Source: Stomorhina lunata (taxonomy: Eukaryota; Arthropoda; Insecta; Diptera; Rhiniidae). From it: DNA of 64,000 bases. Positions 11,111-23,408 of this stretch are shown piece after piece. Below the pieces are notes generated by a model. It was given only the letters and a program-made list of their open reading frames with translations. It was not told the DNA's origin and did no database searches. Within the stretch, counting starts at the first letter, position 1. Each line of letters opens with the position of its first letter. The DNA lies in NCBI GenBank assembly GCA_933228675.1, contig OW121741.1, positions 114,214,123 to 114,278,122 on the forward strand. Direction: 5' to 3'. The position numbers and the translations under genes were made by a program.

Positions 11111-12484
11111 TGTCCATGATGGATTTTTTTGAAAAGCTTTCATAATTTTTTCGCTTTTCATTTTGTTTATAATATGACATATCTATAAAAGGTATTACGA
11201 TAATAAAATATGAATAAGTTCTGGCTAAAACAGTAAATGCATATTTCGTTTGGTACACTCTTTAAAATGGATTTAACGCTACATTTGAAAATTCTTATTT
11301 TCGTTTGATATGAAATGCTTGAACGTCACCAAATTTTATTTGCACTTCTAGCTTTGTTGATACGGCCACAGATGTGTTTCTCTGATACCCGTTCTATTAC
11401 TATCCGATTAATCAAAAGCTATTGAAGTTTTCAATGACGAAGTTTCTGTCTATATTAATAGGACTTTGAATTGTTCTTCAGACCGACTTAGCAACATTTT
11501 CACTGCGAATGGCTGGTCGGAAACTTACTTGTTTCTTGTCAGGGGAAATGCCTTGGAGAAGAAAGCTTGCAGCCAATTTTTGCATTGGGTCATCCATCAT
11601 ATTTACACCTGGTGCTGGGCCTACCAGCAACCATCTAGATTAGAGTTTATTAATGCTAAAGCATAATCTCGTCCAATCATGCAGCTATAAAGGGTTATAC
11701 CGCTTACGATAGGGCGCCAGAGGTACTTTGGAATGACAGAGGTCTCTGAGTCACGGATGAATAAAGAATGAGGTTAAAATCAAAATTTTTTGAACATCGC
11801 TATCTTCGATTTTGATGAAATTTGGTATATATATCTCTAAGCTCATCCATATTTGGGAGAAAGATAATGAAAATGGAATATATGCGTTTTTAGATATCTT
11901 TGAGTCAAGCACATAATTAACATCCCCTGTTCTCCAGGAAATTTTAATATTGTGTTATATAAAGAACATGAAACTATAGTTTCATAAAAATTTAATATCT
12001 TTTGAAAAAAAACCTCGAAATAACGAATTTTGAACCGCTATAAAGTCTATACTAAAGCAAAATTAAAAATTTAATACTTTATTTTTAAAACGTGTTAAAC
12101 AACAAACAAAATCGAGTTTTTGGTCGATTAATGCTTTATGAAGGCAAATACATCATTTAGTGAAATAAATGTTAAAAACTTTCCTCAGTGATGGTAAAAC
12201 AAAGTAATATCTCAATTAGGCAGTATAATCAATCAGAAAATCAATTTTGAATTTTTAAGTTGACATTGACAATAATGTCATACTTTTTATTAGTTCGTTT
12301 TTCATATTACCTTTATAAATATATACCATTTTATATGAAATTTTTAATGGCTTAGTTTAAAATCGTGTCAATAGCAAAATTTTTACTATTTTTCAAAAGT
12401 ATCTTAGTATTAAAAAAAAATATTTTATATATATCAAGAAATTGCAAATACTATTTTCGCTTCAAAAAATATAAGATTTTTAAA
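11111..12484. other. Intergenic, nothing certain
   Basis: No gene recognised. The frame at 11466-11666 begins at TTG and has no known motif; its surroundings (11340-11700) are less AT-rich than the neighbourhood and may be another decayed mobile fragment. Confidence 0.4.
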
Positions 12485-13696
<1,212 letters not shown>

Positions 13697-13700
13697 TTAA

Positions 13701-14476
13701 CCCTCCGTCATGCGCATGTATGTGGCCAGATAATTTAAAAATTTAACAGTGATTTAAATAAATTTATAAATTTGAGTCTTCAGGTACCCTCTACAATCGT
13801 TTTATAAAAAAAAAAAAAAATAAAAAAAAAACAACAAAACCAATTTGTGTGGGTTTTTTTCATCAACACTTCACATAAGTAGCGCATGTATCTGTCCAGA
13901 TACACTTGTAGTTTGTATGAAAAATTATGTATTTTGTTTGAATTTTTAATGTTTTTTGCTTTTAGTTACTCAAATCAACTGATATTGCACTATATTTGCA
14001 ATCTGAATTATTTTATCTTAGTATAAATTATATGTCAAATGATGACTATGAATAAAATATAGAAAATTATTTGGTTATCAAATCTAATGAAGTGTTTGAT
14101 AGTGACAATTATGCTGCCGAAGATCCTTTTCTTAGTAAGGATGGTATTTTATGGTGTAAAAATAAGCCAAACATTGGAACTGATATACGTCAACACATTT
14201 AATGCATAAAACATTTGTTATACACAATTTCTGAAACGAATTGCAATGGAAAATCTGTGGTCGAGAACTGGATTGTAGCTAATCTAATTGTAATTCTTAC
14301 TTATTGCTACAATAATATAATATATATAACTACTAGTTTTTTAATTAAACGAAATATATTTAAGAACTGTTAAAATTATATTTTTTTTTTAACATTGGTG
14401 TATTGAAATACATAGTGTATCTGGCCAGATACATGCGCCACGTATGTGACTATCGAAACATGTGCATGACGAAGGG
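13701..14476 (+). mobile_element. TTAA-flanked piggyBac-like element TTAA-1
   Basis: TTAA at 13697-13700 and 14477-14480. The inverted ends are CCCTCCGTCATGCGCATG on the left and, inverted, CCCTTCGTCATGCACATG on the right. Subterminal copies of a TATCTGGCCAGATA-type palindrome lie near both ends (diverged near 13728, near 13890, and at about 14417-14430). Both ends and the middle are homologous, in opposite orientation, to the element at 44513-50220. At 776 bp it is too short to be autonomous but keeps a decayed coding remnant at 14032-14290. It serves as the empty-site reference for two insertions in its larger relative. Confidence 0.85.
14032..14290 (+). pseudogene. Remnant of the TTAA-1 reading frame, probable transposase N-terminus
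   Basis: Begins near ATGTCAAATGATGAC and reads through an acidic stretch with VFDSDNYAAEDPFLSKDG and WCKN, then ISETNCNGKSVVENW after stops. The same protein-like text occurs on the minus strand near 49700-49870 and 45990-46116. An acidic N-terminus is usual for piggyBac-family transposases, but no catalytic DDD region is present, so the assignment comes mainly from the TTAA ends. In-frame stops show it is dead. Confidence 0.5.
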
Positions 14477-14480
14477 TTAA

Positions 14481-16035
14481 ATAGAATTACACTTATTTAC
14501 ACAATTTTAGTTCAAAAAAAATAAGAATACATTACAATGTATATAAAAATGTTCTTTTAAATAATTAACATAAAATTTTAATTAAAAACTTGGTATTGTA
14601 AACTCTTTTCAAATTTTACCTTTTATACTTTCAAAAACTGTTGATAATAAATAAAATTGGTTATGCTTATAAAAATATGTAAAACGAATAATAAGGAGCT
14701 TTATGTCACCAGACAAATACAAAGTAAGGACTTTACAGTGTATATATTATTCGTAAGCAAAACCAAACCAAATAACAGAAACCCCAACAACTTTTCGAAA
14801 CCCTATTCACTTAAACCGGTACATTTTGTAAGTATATGAAAAATCATAGCAAAAATATCTTATTAAGGACACTAAACATTTTCAGTTGTCAGTGTTGTCA
14901 TTATTTTTGTTTAAAGGCAATTTAATGGGTCAATTAAATATAAAAAAAAGATGATTAGCTTGAAGTTAAATTTGACTCTTTAATTACTAACACATAACCA
15001 CAAACATTTGTACATGACAATTTATAATTTTTTCTTTAATAAACTTTCAAAAAATATATGGCTTTTTATTAAATTTTATTTTTGTTGTTCAAATTAATGT
15101 TTTTTTGTTTTTGTTTTATATACATACTTATCATTAAATTGTCTAATTATAATACAGCTGCCACAAACAGATGTTTTGCTATTAAATAAATCCATTTAGA
15201 AACTATTGTTTTAGAAAGCTTTGTTCAATTTTTTTCTAATTTGTAATGATATGAAAAAAAAAACAACGCAACATGTCAAAATTCCAAAATATTAGATTGA
15301 AGCAAAAACAGAAAGAAAAATGAAAACCAGATAAGTTGAAAATCAAAATGGTTATAATTGCTTTAACTTTATTGTAATAAGAGAAATCAGAATCATATTG
15401 TTATTATTTTGATATGATTAAATATATTTCTCATCTGATATAATATCATTGGGCATTATCCAATATTGAATTCGATAGTAAAACAAGAAGAATTTTCCAT
15501 CGCATAGAAACAACTGAAATTATGAAAGAGTCACTTTTGAAAGTAGCATATAATAAACGAAAAGGACCAAGTTAATACATATTAACAAACTATATAATGT
15601 ATGACCGTCTTACTAAAACAGGTATGAAAACAGTCAGCCAAGCCAAAGATACCAAGTAAAAGTTCTTTACTTGGTAAGACAAGACCGATCTTAGTCTATC
15701 CTTCATTTTATATGTTTACCCTGACCTAATCCTGGTATCAACTGGTGAGCTACATTTACACCCTTTAAAGTAGTGAGAGTTCCTCCATAAAAATGATAAA
15801 AATATGGGTTAAATGTCAGGTAAGTAACCAACTCCTGAAAAAATTACTATGAAAAAGAACAAGGAAAAATCTTTGGACTAAATTCGGTTGCATTAGCAAC
15901 ATTTAAAAGTAAATACAAGGAAATACTTTGCACAAAATTTTTTCCCATAACTACCCCGTTATATTATAGTTATATTTTATTAGTAAACTGCTAAATACTT
16001 TTCGTTGTGCTTATATTGAAAAATTTTCAGCAAAA
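14481..16035. other. Intergenic, with one small perfect hairpin
   Basis: No gene seen; the frame at 14657-14839 is Asn/Lys-rich without motifs. At 15651-15675 ACCAAGTAAA and TTTACTTGGT form a perfect 10-bp stem around a 5-base loop. Confidence 0.5.
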
Positions 16036-16269
16036 ACTAATTTGTTATTTTTTGATAAAACTGCATGCATTCAGCTTATTTTTTTAAAATAAACTTGTTT
16101 ATTTTAAAACATCTTACCCCCCCCTTCTTCACAGCATTCTGCATATAGTAGCCGACGGCTACAGCAAGAATGTGGGAAGTGAAGGTAGATGAAAACTGAA
16201 AAATGTTTGTTTTTGTTCAGTCGATAATCTACGCTTTTACTTTTGGTTTATGAACATAATTCTTAATAG

Positions 16270-16506
16270 TTATGTTTGTAAATTTAGTAATAATGCGAGG
16301 TTTTCGATCTGTCTAAATTGGGGATAATCCTCCTGAAGAGATGGCTTTACCAACCATCGAAACGCGTCGAGGAATTTGGTTTCTCCGCAAACATTTTTTG
16401 GCTTTTTATCAATAAATTGATCTGTTACATTAATAAATAAATGTAACAGGTTTGGGATCAAATGCAAATACACTTCTTTTTGAATAATATTTACATCCCG
16501 ACTAAT
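16270..16506 (-). pseudogene. Coding-like fragment, duplicated copy 1, unrecognised
   Basis: An open frame with ordinary amino-acid composition, unlike the Phe/Lys/Ile-rich frames elsewhere: DVNIIQKEVYLHLIPN..., then KPKNVCGETKFLDAFRWLVK, PSLQEDYPQFRQIENLALLL, ending before TAA. No ATG start precedes it, so it could be the last exon of a gene or a captured gene fragment. I do not recognise the family. The proximal 67 codons are identical in the second copy at 16735-16938. Confidence 0.25.
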
Positions 16507-16734
16507 TTGTTATTTTTTGATAAAACTGCATGCATTCAGCTTATTTTTTTAAAATAAACTTGTTTATTTTAAAACATCTTACCCCCCCCTTCTTCACAGC
16601 ATTCTGCATATAGTAGCCGACGGCTACAGCAAGAATGTGGGAAGTGAAGGTAGATGAAAACTGAAAAATGTTTGTTTTTGTTCAGTCGATAATCTACGCT
16701 TTTACTTTTGGTTTATGAACATAATTCTTAATAG

Positions 16735-16938
16735 TTATGTTTGTAAATTTAGTAATAATGCGAGGTTTTCGATCTGTCTAAATTGGGGATAATCCTCCTG
16801 AAGAGATGGCTTTACCAACCATCGAAACGCGTCGAGGAATTTGGTTTCTCCGCAAACATTTTTTGGCTTTTTATCAATAAATTGATCTGTTACATTAATA
16901 AATAAATGTAACAGGTTTGGGATCAAATGCAAATACAC
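16735..16938 (-). pseudogene. Coding-like fragment, duplicated copy 2, unrecognised
   Basis: Identical over 67 codons to the fragment at 16270-16473. The upstream side now runs into the 29-bp minisatellite, so whatever preceded it in its original context is lost here. Confidence 0.25.
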
Positions 16939-16965
16939 TTCTTTTTGAAAAACTTTTATATTGAA

Positions 16966-19035
16966 AAATTTCTATAAAAACTTTTATAGTAAAAAAATTT
17001 CTATAAAAATTTTCCCACTAAAAAGTTTTCTAATAAAATTTCTATAAAAAAATTTCTATTAAAAATTTGCTATAAAAATTTTTTTAATTGAAAAATTTTC
17101 CATAAAAATTTTTATATTAAATCATTTTCTTTTATATTAAAAAAATTTTATATTAAAAAATATTGTATAAAAATTTTCGTATTGAAATATTTTCTATAAT
17201 AATTTTTATATTGAAAAATTTTATTTTATATTTATTTGGTTTTATCAAAAAACTATTGATAATAATATTGACAATAATAAATAATTGTAATAAATTGGGA
17301 TTCTTAGTGCAATACACTACAGTAAAACTTTTTAATTAAATGTTTGATGTCCCAAATTTTGATAAAAATTTTATTTTACATTGAAAAATTTTCTATAAAA
17401 TTTTTTATATTGAAAAATTTTCTATAAAATTTTTTATATTGAAAAATATTCTATAAAATTTTTTATATTGAAAAATTTTCTATAGAATTTTTTATATTGA
17501 AAAATTTTCCATAAAATTTTTTATATTGAAAAATTTTCTATAAAATTCCTTATATTGAAAAATTTTCTATAAAATTGTTTATATTGGAAAATTTTCTATA
17601 AAATTGTTTATTTTGAAAATTTTTCTATAAAATTTTTTATATTGAAAAATTTTCTATAAAATTTTTTATATTGAAAAATTTTCTATAAAATTCTTTATAT
17701 TGAAAAAATTTCTATAAAATATTTTATATTGAAAAATTTTCTATAAAATTTTTTATATTGAAAAATTTTCTATAAAATTTTTTATATTGAAAAATTTTCT
17801 ATAAAATTTTTTATATTGAAAAATTTTCTATAAAGTTTTTTATATTGAAAAATTTTCTATAAAAAAATTTCTATTAAAAATTTGTTATAAAAATTGAAAT
17901 ATTGAAAATTTTATATTGAAAGTTTTCTATAAAAATTTTTATATTGAAATAATTTGTATAAAAACTTTTATATAGAAATATTTTATAAAAACTTTTATAT
18001 TAAAAAATTTTCTATAAAATTTATACTGAAAAATTTTTTATAAAAGTTTTCATATTGAAAATTTGTCTATAAAAAGTTTTATATTGTGAAAATTTCTATA
18101 AAAACTTTTATAATGAAAAAAATGTTCATATTAGGAAATATTCTGTAAAAATTTTCTATTACAGTTTTATATTGAAACATTTTCTTTAAAAACTTTTATA
18201 TTGAAAAATTTTCTGTAAAAAATTTTATATTGAAAAATTTTGTATAAACATTTTAACATTGAAAAAATTTCTATAAAAACTTTTATATTGAAAAATTTTA
18301 ATATTAAAAAGTTTTCTAAAAAATTTTTTAATTCAAAAATTTTCCATAAAAATTTTTATATTAAAGCATTTTCTTTTATATTGAAAAATTTTTATATTGA
18401 AAAATATTGTATAAAAGTTTTCGTATTAGAAAATATTTTTATTAAAAATTTTTCTGTATTGAAAACTTTTTGTATTGAAATATTTTTTAAAATAATTTTT
18501 ATATTGAAAAATTTTATTTTACATTGAAAAATTTTCTATAAAATTTTTTATATTAAAAAATTGTCTATAGAATTTTTTATATTGAAAAATTTTCCATAAA
18601 ATTTTTTATATTGAAAAATTTTCTATAAAATTGTTTATATTGAAAAATTTTCCATAAAATTGTTTATATTGAAAAATTTTCTATAAAATTGTTTATATTG
18701 AAAAAATTTCTATAAAATTGTTTATATAATTTTCTATAAAATTTTTTTATATTGAAAAATTTTGTATAAAATATTTTATATTGAAAAATTTTCTATAAAA
18801 TTTTTTATATTAAAAAATTTTCTATAAAATTTTTTATATTGAAAAATTTTCTATAAAATTTTTTATATTGAAAAATTTTCTACAAAATTTTTTATATTGA
18901 AAAATTTTTTATATTAAAATTTTCTATAAAAACTTTTATATTTTCTATAAATATTTTTATATTGAAAAATGTTCGTTTATATTGAAAATTTTTATATAAA
19001 ATTGTTTGTATTAAAAGATTTCCTATAAAAATGTA
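16966..19035. repeat. 29-bp AT minisatellite array
   Basis: About 60 tandem units of about 29 bp containing TTATATTGAAAAATTTTCTA followed by TAAAATTTT. Units are most regular at 17390-17870 and 18580-18900, decayed at the edges, and interrupted by unrelated sequence at about 17225-17345. The core TTTTCTATA is shared with the 31-bp arrays further right. Reading frames through it (for example 18240-18527) are artefacts of repetition. Confidence 0.92.
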
Positions 19036-19921
19036 TATATTTCATCAAATTATTTTAAATATCTCTTACAAAAACCATTCAATACAGAAAACGACAATAT
19101 TTTAGAATTAAAAAAATACGCATTTTTCTTTTAGCTTTAAAGTCAAATACAAAAAAGAACTGCCATTAGTAAAATGAATTTTGGATAAAACTACTAATTA
19201 CACCATAGAAAGACTTTCTGTATTTGACTTGACAAAAATGCATCTGTGTTTTAATTAAAAAGTTAAAAGTGAGTGGCTGTAGGCGAAAGTGCGAGCAATA
19301 TGTAGGAGTATTAATGAGAAAATCGTTTATGGTTACTATTTGTGGAAACATATTTTAGCCGAAAAATGACTAGTTGAAAACGGTCAAATGCTTTAGCCGG
19401 ATGCGGAATTTAATTTCGATGAAACAGTTTTTGGAATTTTGTATTGTTTAAATGTAACTAGTAAATGAATGAAAATTTCAAATTTTTGTTCTTAAAATGC
19501 ATAGATTAAATCGAATTTTTAGCATATTTTGACTCACTTAAAGCGTTAAAATAAATTTTGAAAAAGATATTGTTAAAGAAATGCACATTTGATTCACAAA
19601 AAAAAATTGAAAATTCCACCAAATAGTTTTTTGTAAAAAAAAATAACTAAAATTCAAGTCAAGCTCTTTAATCACTTATATATGTTAATAATATCAAAAT
19701 ATTTTCTTTGTTTATGAATCCCTAAGAATATCAATGATACATTTATGTATAGATATAATTTAGCAGCTTAAGAGGAAAAACAATTCTTTTGAAAAATATT
19801 AATTGAATTTAACTAGAAAAAATCTTTTGGCTTTTGGATAGCAAATCTTTTAGAGTTTTTTACCCAACATGAGTTTATATAAGAAAACGTGCAGATACAA
19901 GAATTTTTCCAAACTATAAAT
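19036..19921. other. Intergenic, nothing recognised
   Basis: AT-rich, no tandem structure. A 61-codon minus-strand frame at 19166-19351 has no motif and is probably chance. Confidence 0.5.
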
Positions 19922-19924
19922 AAA

Positions 19925-20143
19925 ACAAGTAAGAAAGCGCTATAGTCGGTCAAGCCGAATATACGATACCCTTCACCAGCCAGCCAGCCAGACGGACGGA
20001 CGGACATCGCTAAATCGACTCAGAAAGTGATTCTAAGTCTATTGGTATACTAAAAGGTGGGTCTAAGACAAATATTTCTATGCGTTACAAACATCAGCAC
20101 AAACTTATAATACCCTTTCCACCAATGGTGGTGAAGGGTATAA
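19925..20143 (+). mobile_element. Dispersed repeat family B, internally deleted copy
   Basis: Only about 220 bp but with both family ends: ACAAGTAAGAAAGCGCTATA and GTCGGTCAAGCC on the left; AAAGGTGGGTCTAAGACAAA, AGCACAAACTTATAATACCC and GGTGGTGAAGGGTATAA on the right. The middle, including all CAAATGTGGACCGA words, is missing. It holds a short CCAGCCAG/GACGGACG microsatellite. Useful for defining family ends. Confidence 0.75.
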
Positions 20144-20839
20144 TGACCATCGTCATGGATAGAATCTGTAAATATTGTCATGTACCAAACGGTCATATAA
20201 CAGTAAATATAATATACTTAAAATAAATAGTAAACATATGAGTTATGACTACAAAGTCATTTGTCAGGAAGAATTGGTAACTAAACCGAAACTAAGGTAA
20301 AACTATAAGTAAAGAAAACACTATAAAAATATATGTAAGATAGTGGTATAGTTGGTAAAGCCCTACCATTCATCATCAAAGAGATCAAAAACTTACTAGT
20401 TGTTCACATATCTAAAAGTTTTTCCTAGCTTTTATACTTAATCTGTTCTTAATTTCCAAATGACAGCAAAAATTTGTACAGATTTATATGGTAGATAAAT
20501 AAATGATAACATACAAAAATGATGATGTTTAAACTACGTGTCCATAATATTATTGATAAACCCAAAGGCTACCATTTTGCCATTGCTGCTACTTATATTA
20601 AAAGTACCTACACGAAAACCGCACGTAAGACACATCAATTTCAAGGATATTTTTACAGTGCATCCTATTTGCGTTGTTGCGACTCTTAATGATGTCATGC
20701 TTTTCCAGCTTCAGCTGCCGCAAACAATGCACTTAACTTGGTTTGCTAATGTTAACTAAATGTTAACTAAATTTTGCACTTGTCAATGGAGATTGTAACA
20801 TAAGAAGATTTAATTAGAACTTGCAACGAAAATATTCTC
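20144..20839. other. Intergenic, nothing certain
   Basis: Mostly AT-rich. Around 20520-20760 composition is more balanced and a minus-strand reading contains short Cys pairs, but stops interrupt it and I recognise nothing. Confidence 0.4.
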
Positions 20840-21962
20840 TGAGTTGTTTTAACAATGTCCGTCCGGCTGACTGGCCGGTTATCCATATAAGCTTGTTATC
20901 AATGTATAGGTAGTAACATTAAAAATAATGTGATCAAATTTAATACTGACTCATGCTTTGGTTTAAGAGCAATCCCTATACTTTTTGGGCCAAGTAGGAA
21001 TGATTTCCCGAAATAGAGTTTTTGGTCCGTTACAGCCACAAATTTAGTAATATTTAATAATATTCAGCACAAATATTACTTATGATAACCCTTATCAGTG
21101 TACCTAATCTCTTAGGAATCGGCCCATATTTGACCATACCTCCTATATAGGAACAAATCGCTTGTAAATCTAAAGATAAATGCATTTTATAACTATAATG
21201 TGGCAATGATAAACATTTTGTAAATATAAACCAATTACTGAACTTTGGTAATAGTCGATCCACAATTACCCTTAGCTTCCATATCAGGATCTTAGTCGGA
21301 AATGACATAAAAATAAAAAAAAATAGCACAAGCTTATGTATAATTTTTTGATAGTAGGACCATGGAACCATGGCTATTGAAATTTATTAAAATCTGTCCA
21401 ATATTTATGGTACCTCCCATAGGTCCCACTTCCCAGAATTGATATAGTGGCCACAATTATTAATATTTTTTCAAACAATTACTGCCTATGTAAACTAAAA
21501 TCACTGTACTAAATTTCGTTGAAATCGGTCCACATTTGACCATAGCTCCCATGCAAACTCTTGTATAAAAACGCACTAAATGAGACAAAAATTATAAGAT
21601 AATGAGAATTTTGACTTAATTTTTTGCATACATAAGTTTTGTAGAAACTGTAATCCATTTGCCAAATTTGGAAATAATATGTTCGTATTTGATCCTGGCT
21701 CCCATATATGTGTAAATGACGGAAACAGTTTAAATATATAAGTTTTAAGCAAATATTTGTTTGATGGCAAAATTTAGCAATTATTTCCGGCCCTTAAAAT
21801 GACATAAATCTATAAAAATCTCGAAAGTAAAAAAAATAGCACAAAGTTATGTATGTAAGTCTCTAAAACTTTAGAAGAGCTTGTTAAATTGTTGGTCCAT
21901 ATTTCACCTTAGTAGTGAAAGGTATCATTTAGACGGGCTTGACCGACTATAACTTTTGTTAG
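20840..21962 (-). mobile_element. Dispersed repeat family B, long minus-strand copy
   Basis: Runs from a GTCCGTCCGGCTGACTGGCC block to GACGGGCTTGACCGACTATA, the inverse of the family start. Internal words TCGGTCCACATTTGACCATA followed by GCTCCCAT recur, with variants of TGTAAACT..AATCACTGTAC. It is longer than the ~826-bp unit at 61.76 kb, so it has extra or duplicated internal sequence. The small frames inside (21054-21371 and 21576-21770) are not genes. Confidence 0.65.
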
Positions 21963-22099
21963 TTGTTTGATTTAACGAACTCTATATGTTCGTCTAAGTC
22001 GTTGTCTGGCTATCTGCTTATGAACAATTTGTATTTTTGATTCCACAATTTTGTAAAATTTTGCAAAGAAAAAATGAAACAGAAATATATTTTCTATAC

Positions 22100-22105
22100 T
22101 TTATT
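22100..22105 (-). terminator. Polyadenylation signal AATAAA of the Gly-rich gene
   Basis: AATAAA on the minus strand about 57 bp past the stop codon of the Gly/His-rich reading frame, in a suitably AT-rich 3' UTR. Position and spacing support the minus strand as the coding strand. Confidence 0.6.
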
Positions 22106-22161
22106 TTTTAAAACAATTTTGTTGTAAGTTATACTAAGCTCGAACAATGAAAGAATTAAAT

Positions 22162-22608
22162 TTAGTAGCCATGTTTTTTATAACCTCCATGACCTCCATG
22201 TCCACCGTGACCACCACCATAACCGCCTTGTGAGCCACTATATCCATGGCCACCTTGGGGACCACCAAAACCACCTTGCTGACCACCATGACCGCCACCG
22301 AAACCTCCTTGTTGACCACTGTGACCACCACCAAAACCACCTTGTTGGCCTCCATGGCCACCACCGAAACCACCATGGCCGCCACCGAAAGCACCTTGAC
22401 CTCTATGTCCGCCACCTAAATCATTCTGACCGCCGTGACCACCACCAAAACCACCTTTTTGACCGCCATGGCCGCCTCCATAACCACCTTGAGCGCCACC
22501 TAAACTATTTTGACCGCCATGTTCGCCACCATAGCCTTCTTGGCCATAGCCACCACCACTATTATGAGAGTAGGCTAATGAAAATCCAAACAAGGCTATG
22601 AAAACAAT
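22162..22608 (-). CDS. Secreted glycine/histidine-rich protein, main exon
   Basis: An exon of 148 codons plus stop. It begins right after a splice acceptor (TTTTTATTGCAG on the minus strand), in phase 0, with IVFIALFGFSLAYS, the hydrophobic core of a signal peptide. The rest is low-complexity repeat: GGGYGQEGYGGEHGG, then about ten GGxGGGHGGQ and QQGGFGGGHGG units, ending GGYKKHGY. The start Met and first residues must come from a separate upstream exon, a common arrangement in insect secreted-protein genes. No ATG lies in frame in this exon. Such proteins in insects include cuticle, eggshell, salivary and immune peptides; the sequence alone does not say which. The opposite-strand His/Asp-rich frame (22230-22601) and the Val-rich frame (22134-22415) are shadows. 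Confidence 0.8.
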   Translation of the reverse strand: MVFIALFGFSLAYSHNSGGGYGQEGYGGEHGGQNSLGGAQGGYGGGHGGQKGGFGGGHGGQNDLGGGHRGQGAFGGGHGGFGGGHGGQQGGFGGGHSGQQGGFGGGHGGQQGGFGGPQGGHGYSGSQGGYGGGHGGHGGHGGYKKHGY

Positions 22609-23226
22609 CTGCAATAAAAATTTAAAACATGTTAAAATTTTTCAGAAAAAAAAAATTTGTTGTTTCTTCAAAAAACAGCATAAAGCTAGATTAACGTTCG
22701 AAAAAAAATTACAGACAAAAAATTGTATACTGAGAGTTTTGTGAAGCACTGTTAAACCATATCGAACGTAACGTCTGGAAAATCAATTTTACAACTTTTA
22801 CAGTGTGGCTTTGTATTTCCTTTGTTGCATTTATGTGCAAAAATACATTTTCTATTTGTTCAAAGAGTTTGTTTTTTAACAATTAATAAAAAAATCTTTT
22901 GCAAAATCTGTTTAGCATAGAAATGAATACGTCTTTATTAAATGAAATTTAACCTCTAAGCAACTTAATTCAAGTTTTTCTAGACAAAATAAAATTTTAA
23001 ACTAGTAACGCGCAAAAACATGATAACACATGTTATATAAAAATAAATTCTGCCAAAAAATAGCTACAAATAGCTATTGCAAAGAGAAAAAAAATATTCA
23101 AAAGTACTATTTTTTTACAAACTCTCCCCATTATTTGCTTGAAAACACATTTGATGAAGGGAATTTTTAAAATTTTCACTGCTGCTACCAGCACAACTGC
23201 AAATTTGTATAGGTGTTAGTGCTCAC

Positions 23227-23322
23227 CACTGATTTAGAGCAAGTAAAGCTGAGAGTTGTTTGAACAATAAATTTTCTTTCTCTCGCTCTTGAAGACAGCT
23301 ATAAAACTATACACCGCTGGCT
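23227..23322 (-). other. Candidate 5' untranslated exon of the Gly-rich gene
   Basis: Lies between a predicted transcription start at about 23322 and a donor-like GTGAGC on the minus strand (plus 23221-23226). It contains no ATG, so it would be noncoding, and an additional small coding exon between here and 22609 is still needed. One possible intermediate exon is an ATG at about 22758-22760 after an acceptor-like TTGATTTTCCAG, but its donor would be weak. This is inference from signals only. Confidence 0.3.
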
Positions 23323-23355
23323 GAACATGCAAAGGAACAAAGTCCACTTTTTATA
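23319..23355 (-). promoter_or_regulatory. Candidate core promoter, TATA box plus initiator
   Basis: Minus strand: TATAAAAAG starting at 23355 and TTCAGCC at 23325-23319. The A of the initiator-like TTCAG is the 34th base counted from the first T of the TATA box, about the spacing expected for an insect RNA polymerase II promoter. It reads toward the Gly-rich gene about 0.7 kb downstream and sits just outside the 31-bp minisatellite. Confidence 0.45.
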
Positions 23356-23408
23356 GAAATTAAGATTTTAATGCAATAATGTATAATTTGTAAAAACACA
23401 TTGTTAAC

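Larger units (their letters stand above)
16036..16949. repeat. Direct tandem duplication, 465-bp period
   Basis: The sequence starting ACTAATTTGTTATTTTTTGA at 16036 starts again at 16501 and appears identical for about 449 bp, through CACTTCTTTTTGAA. Only the last ~16 bp of copy 1 (the segment with TTACATCCCG) have no counterpart. Complete identity of copies in otherwise decayed sequence means either a very recent duplication or an assembly artefact. Both contain the same palindrome TAGCCGACGGCTA. Confidence 0.95.

Noticed and set aside
18240..18527. 95-codon Phe/Lys/Ile-rich frame
   Set aside because: It lies wholly inside the 29-bp minisatellite and its residue pattern follows the repeat period.
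22230..22601. 123-codon plus-strand His/Asp-rich frame and an overlapping minus-strand Val-rich frame (22134-22415)
   Set aside because: Both are shadows of the Gly-rich exon, which has a signal-peptide core, a splice acceptor and a polyA signal in its own frame.
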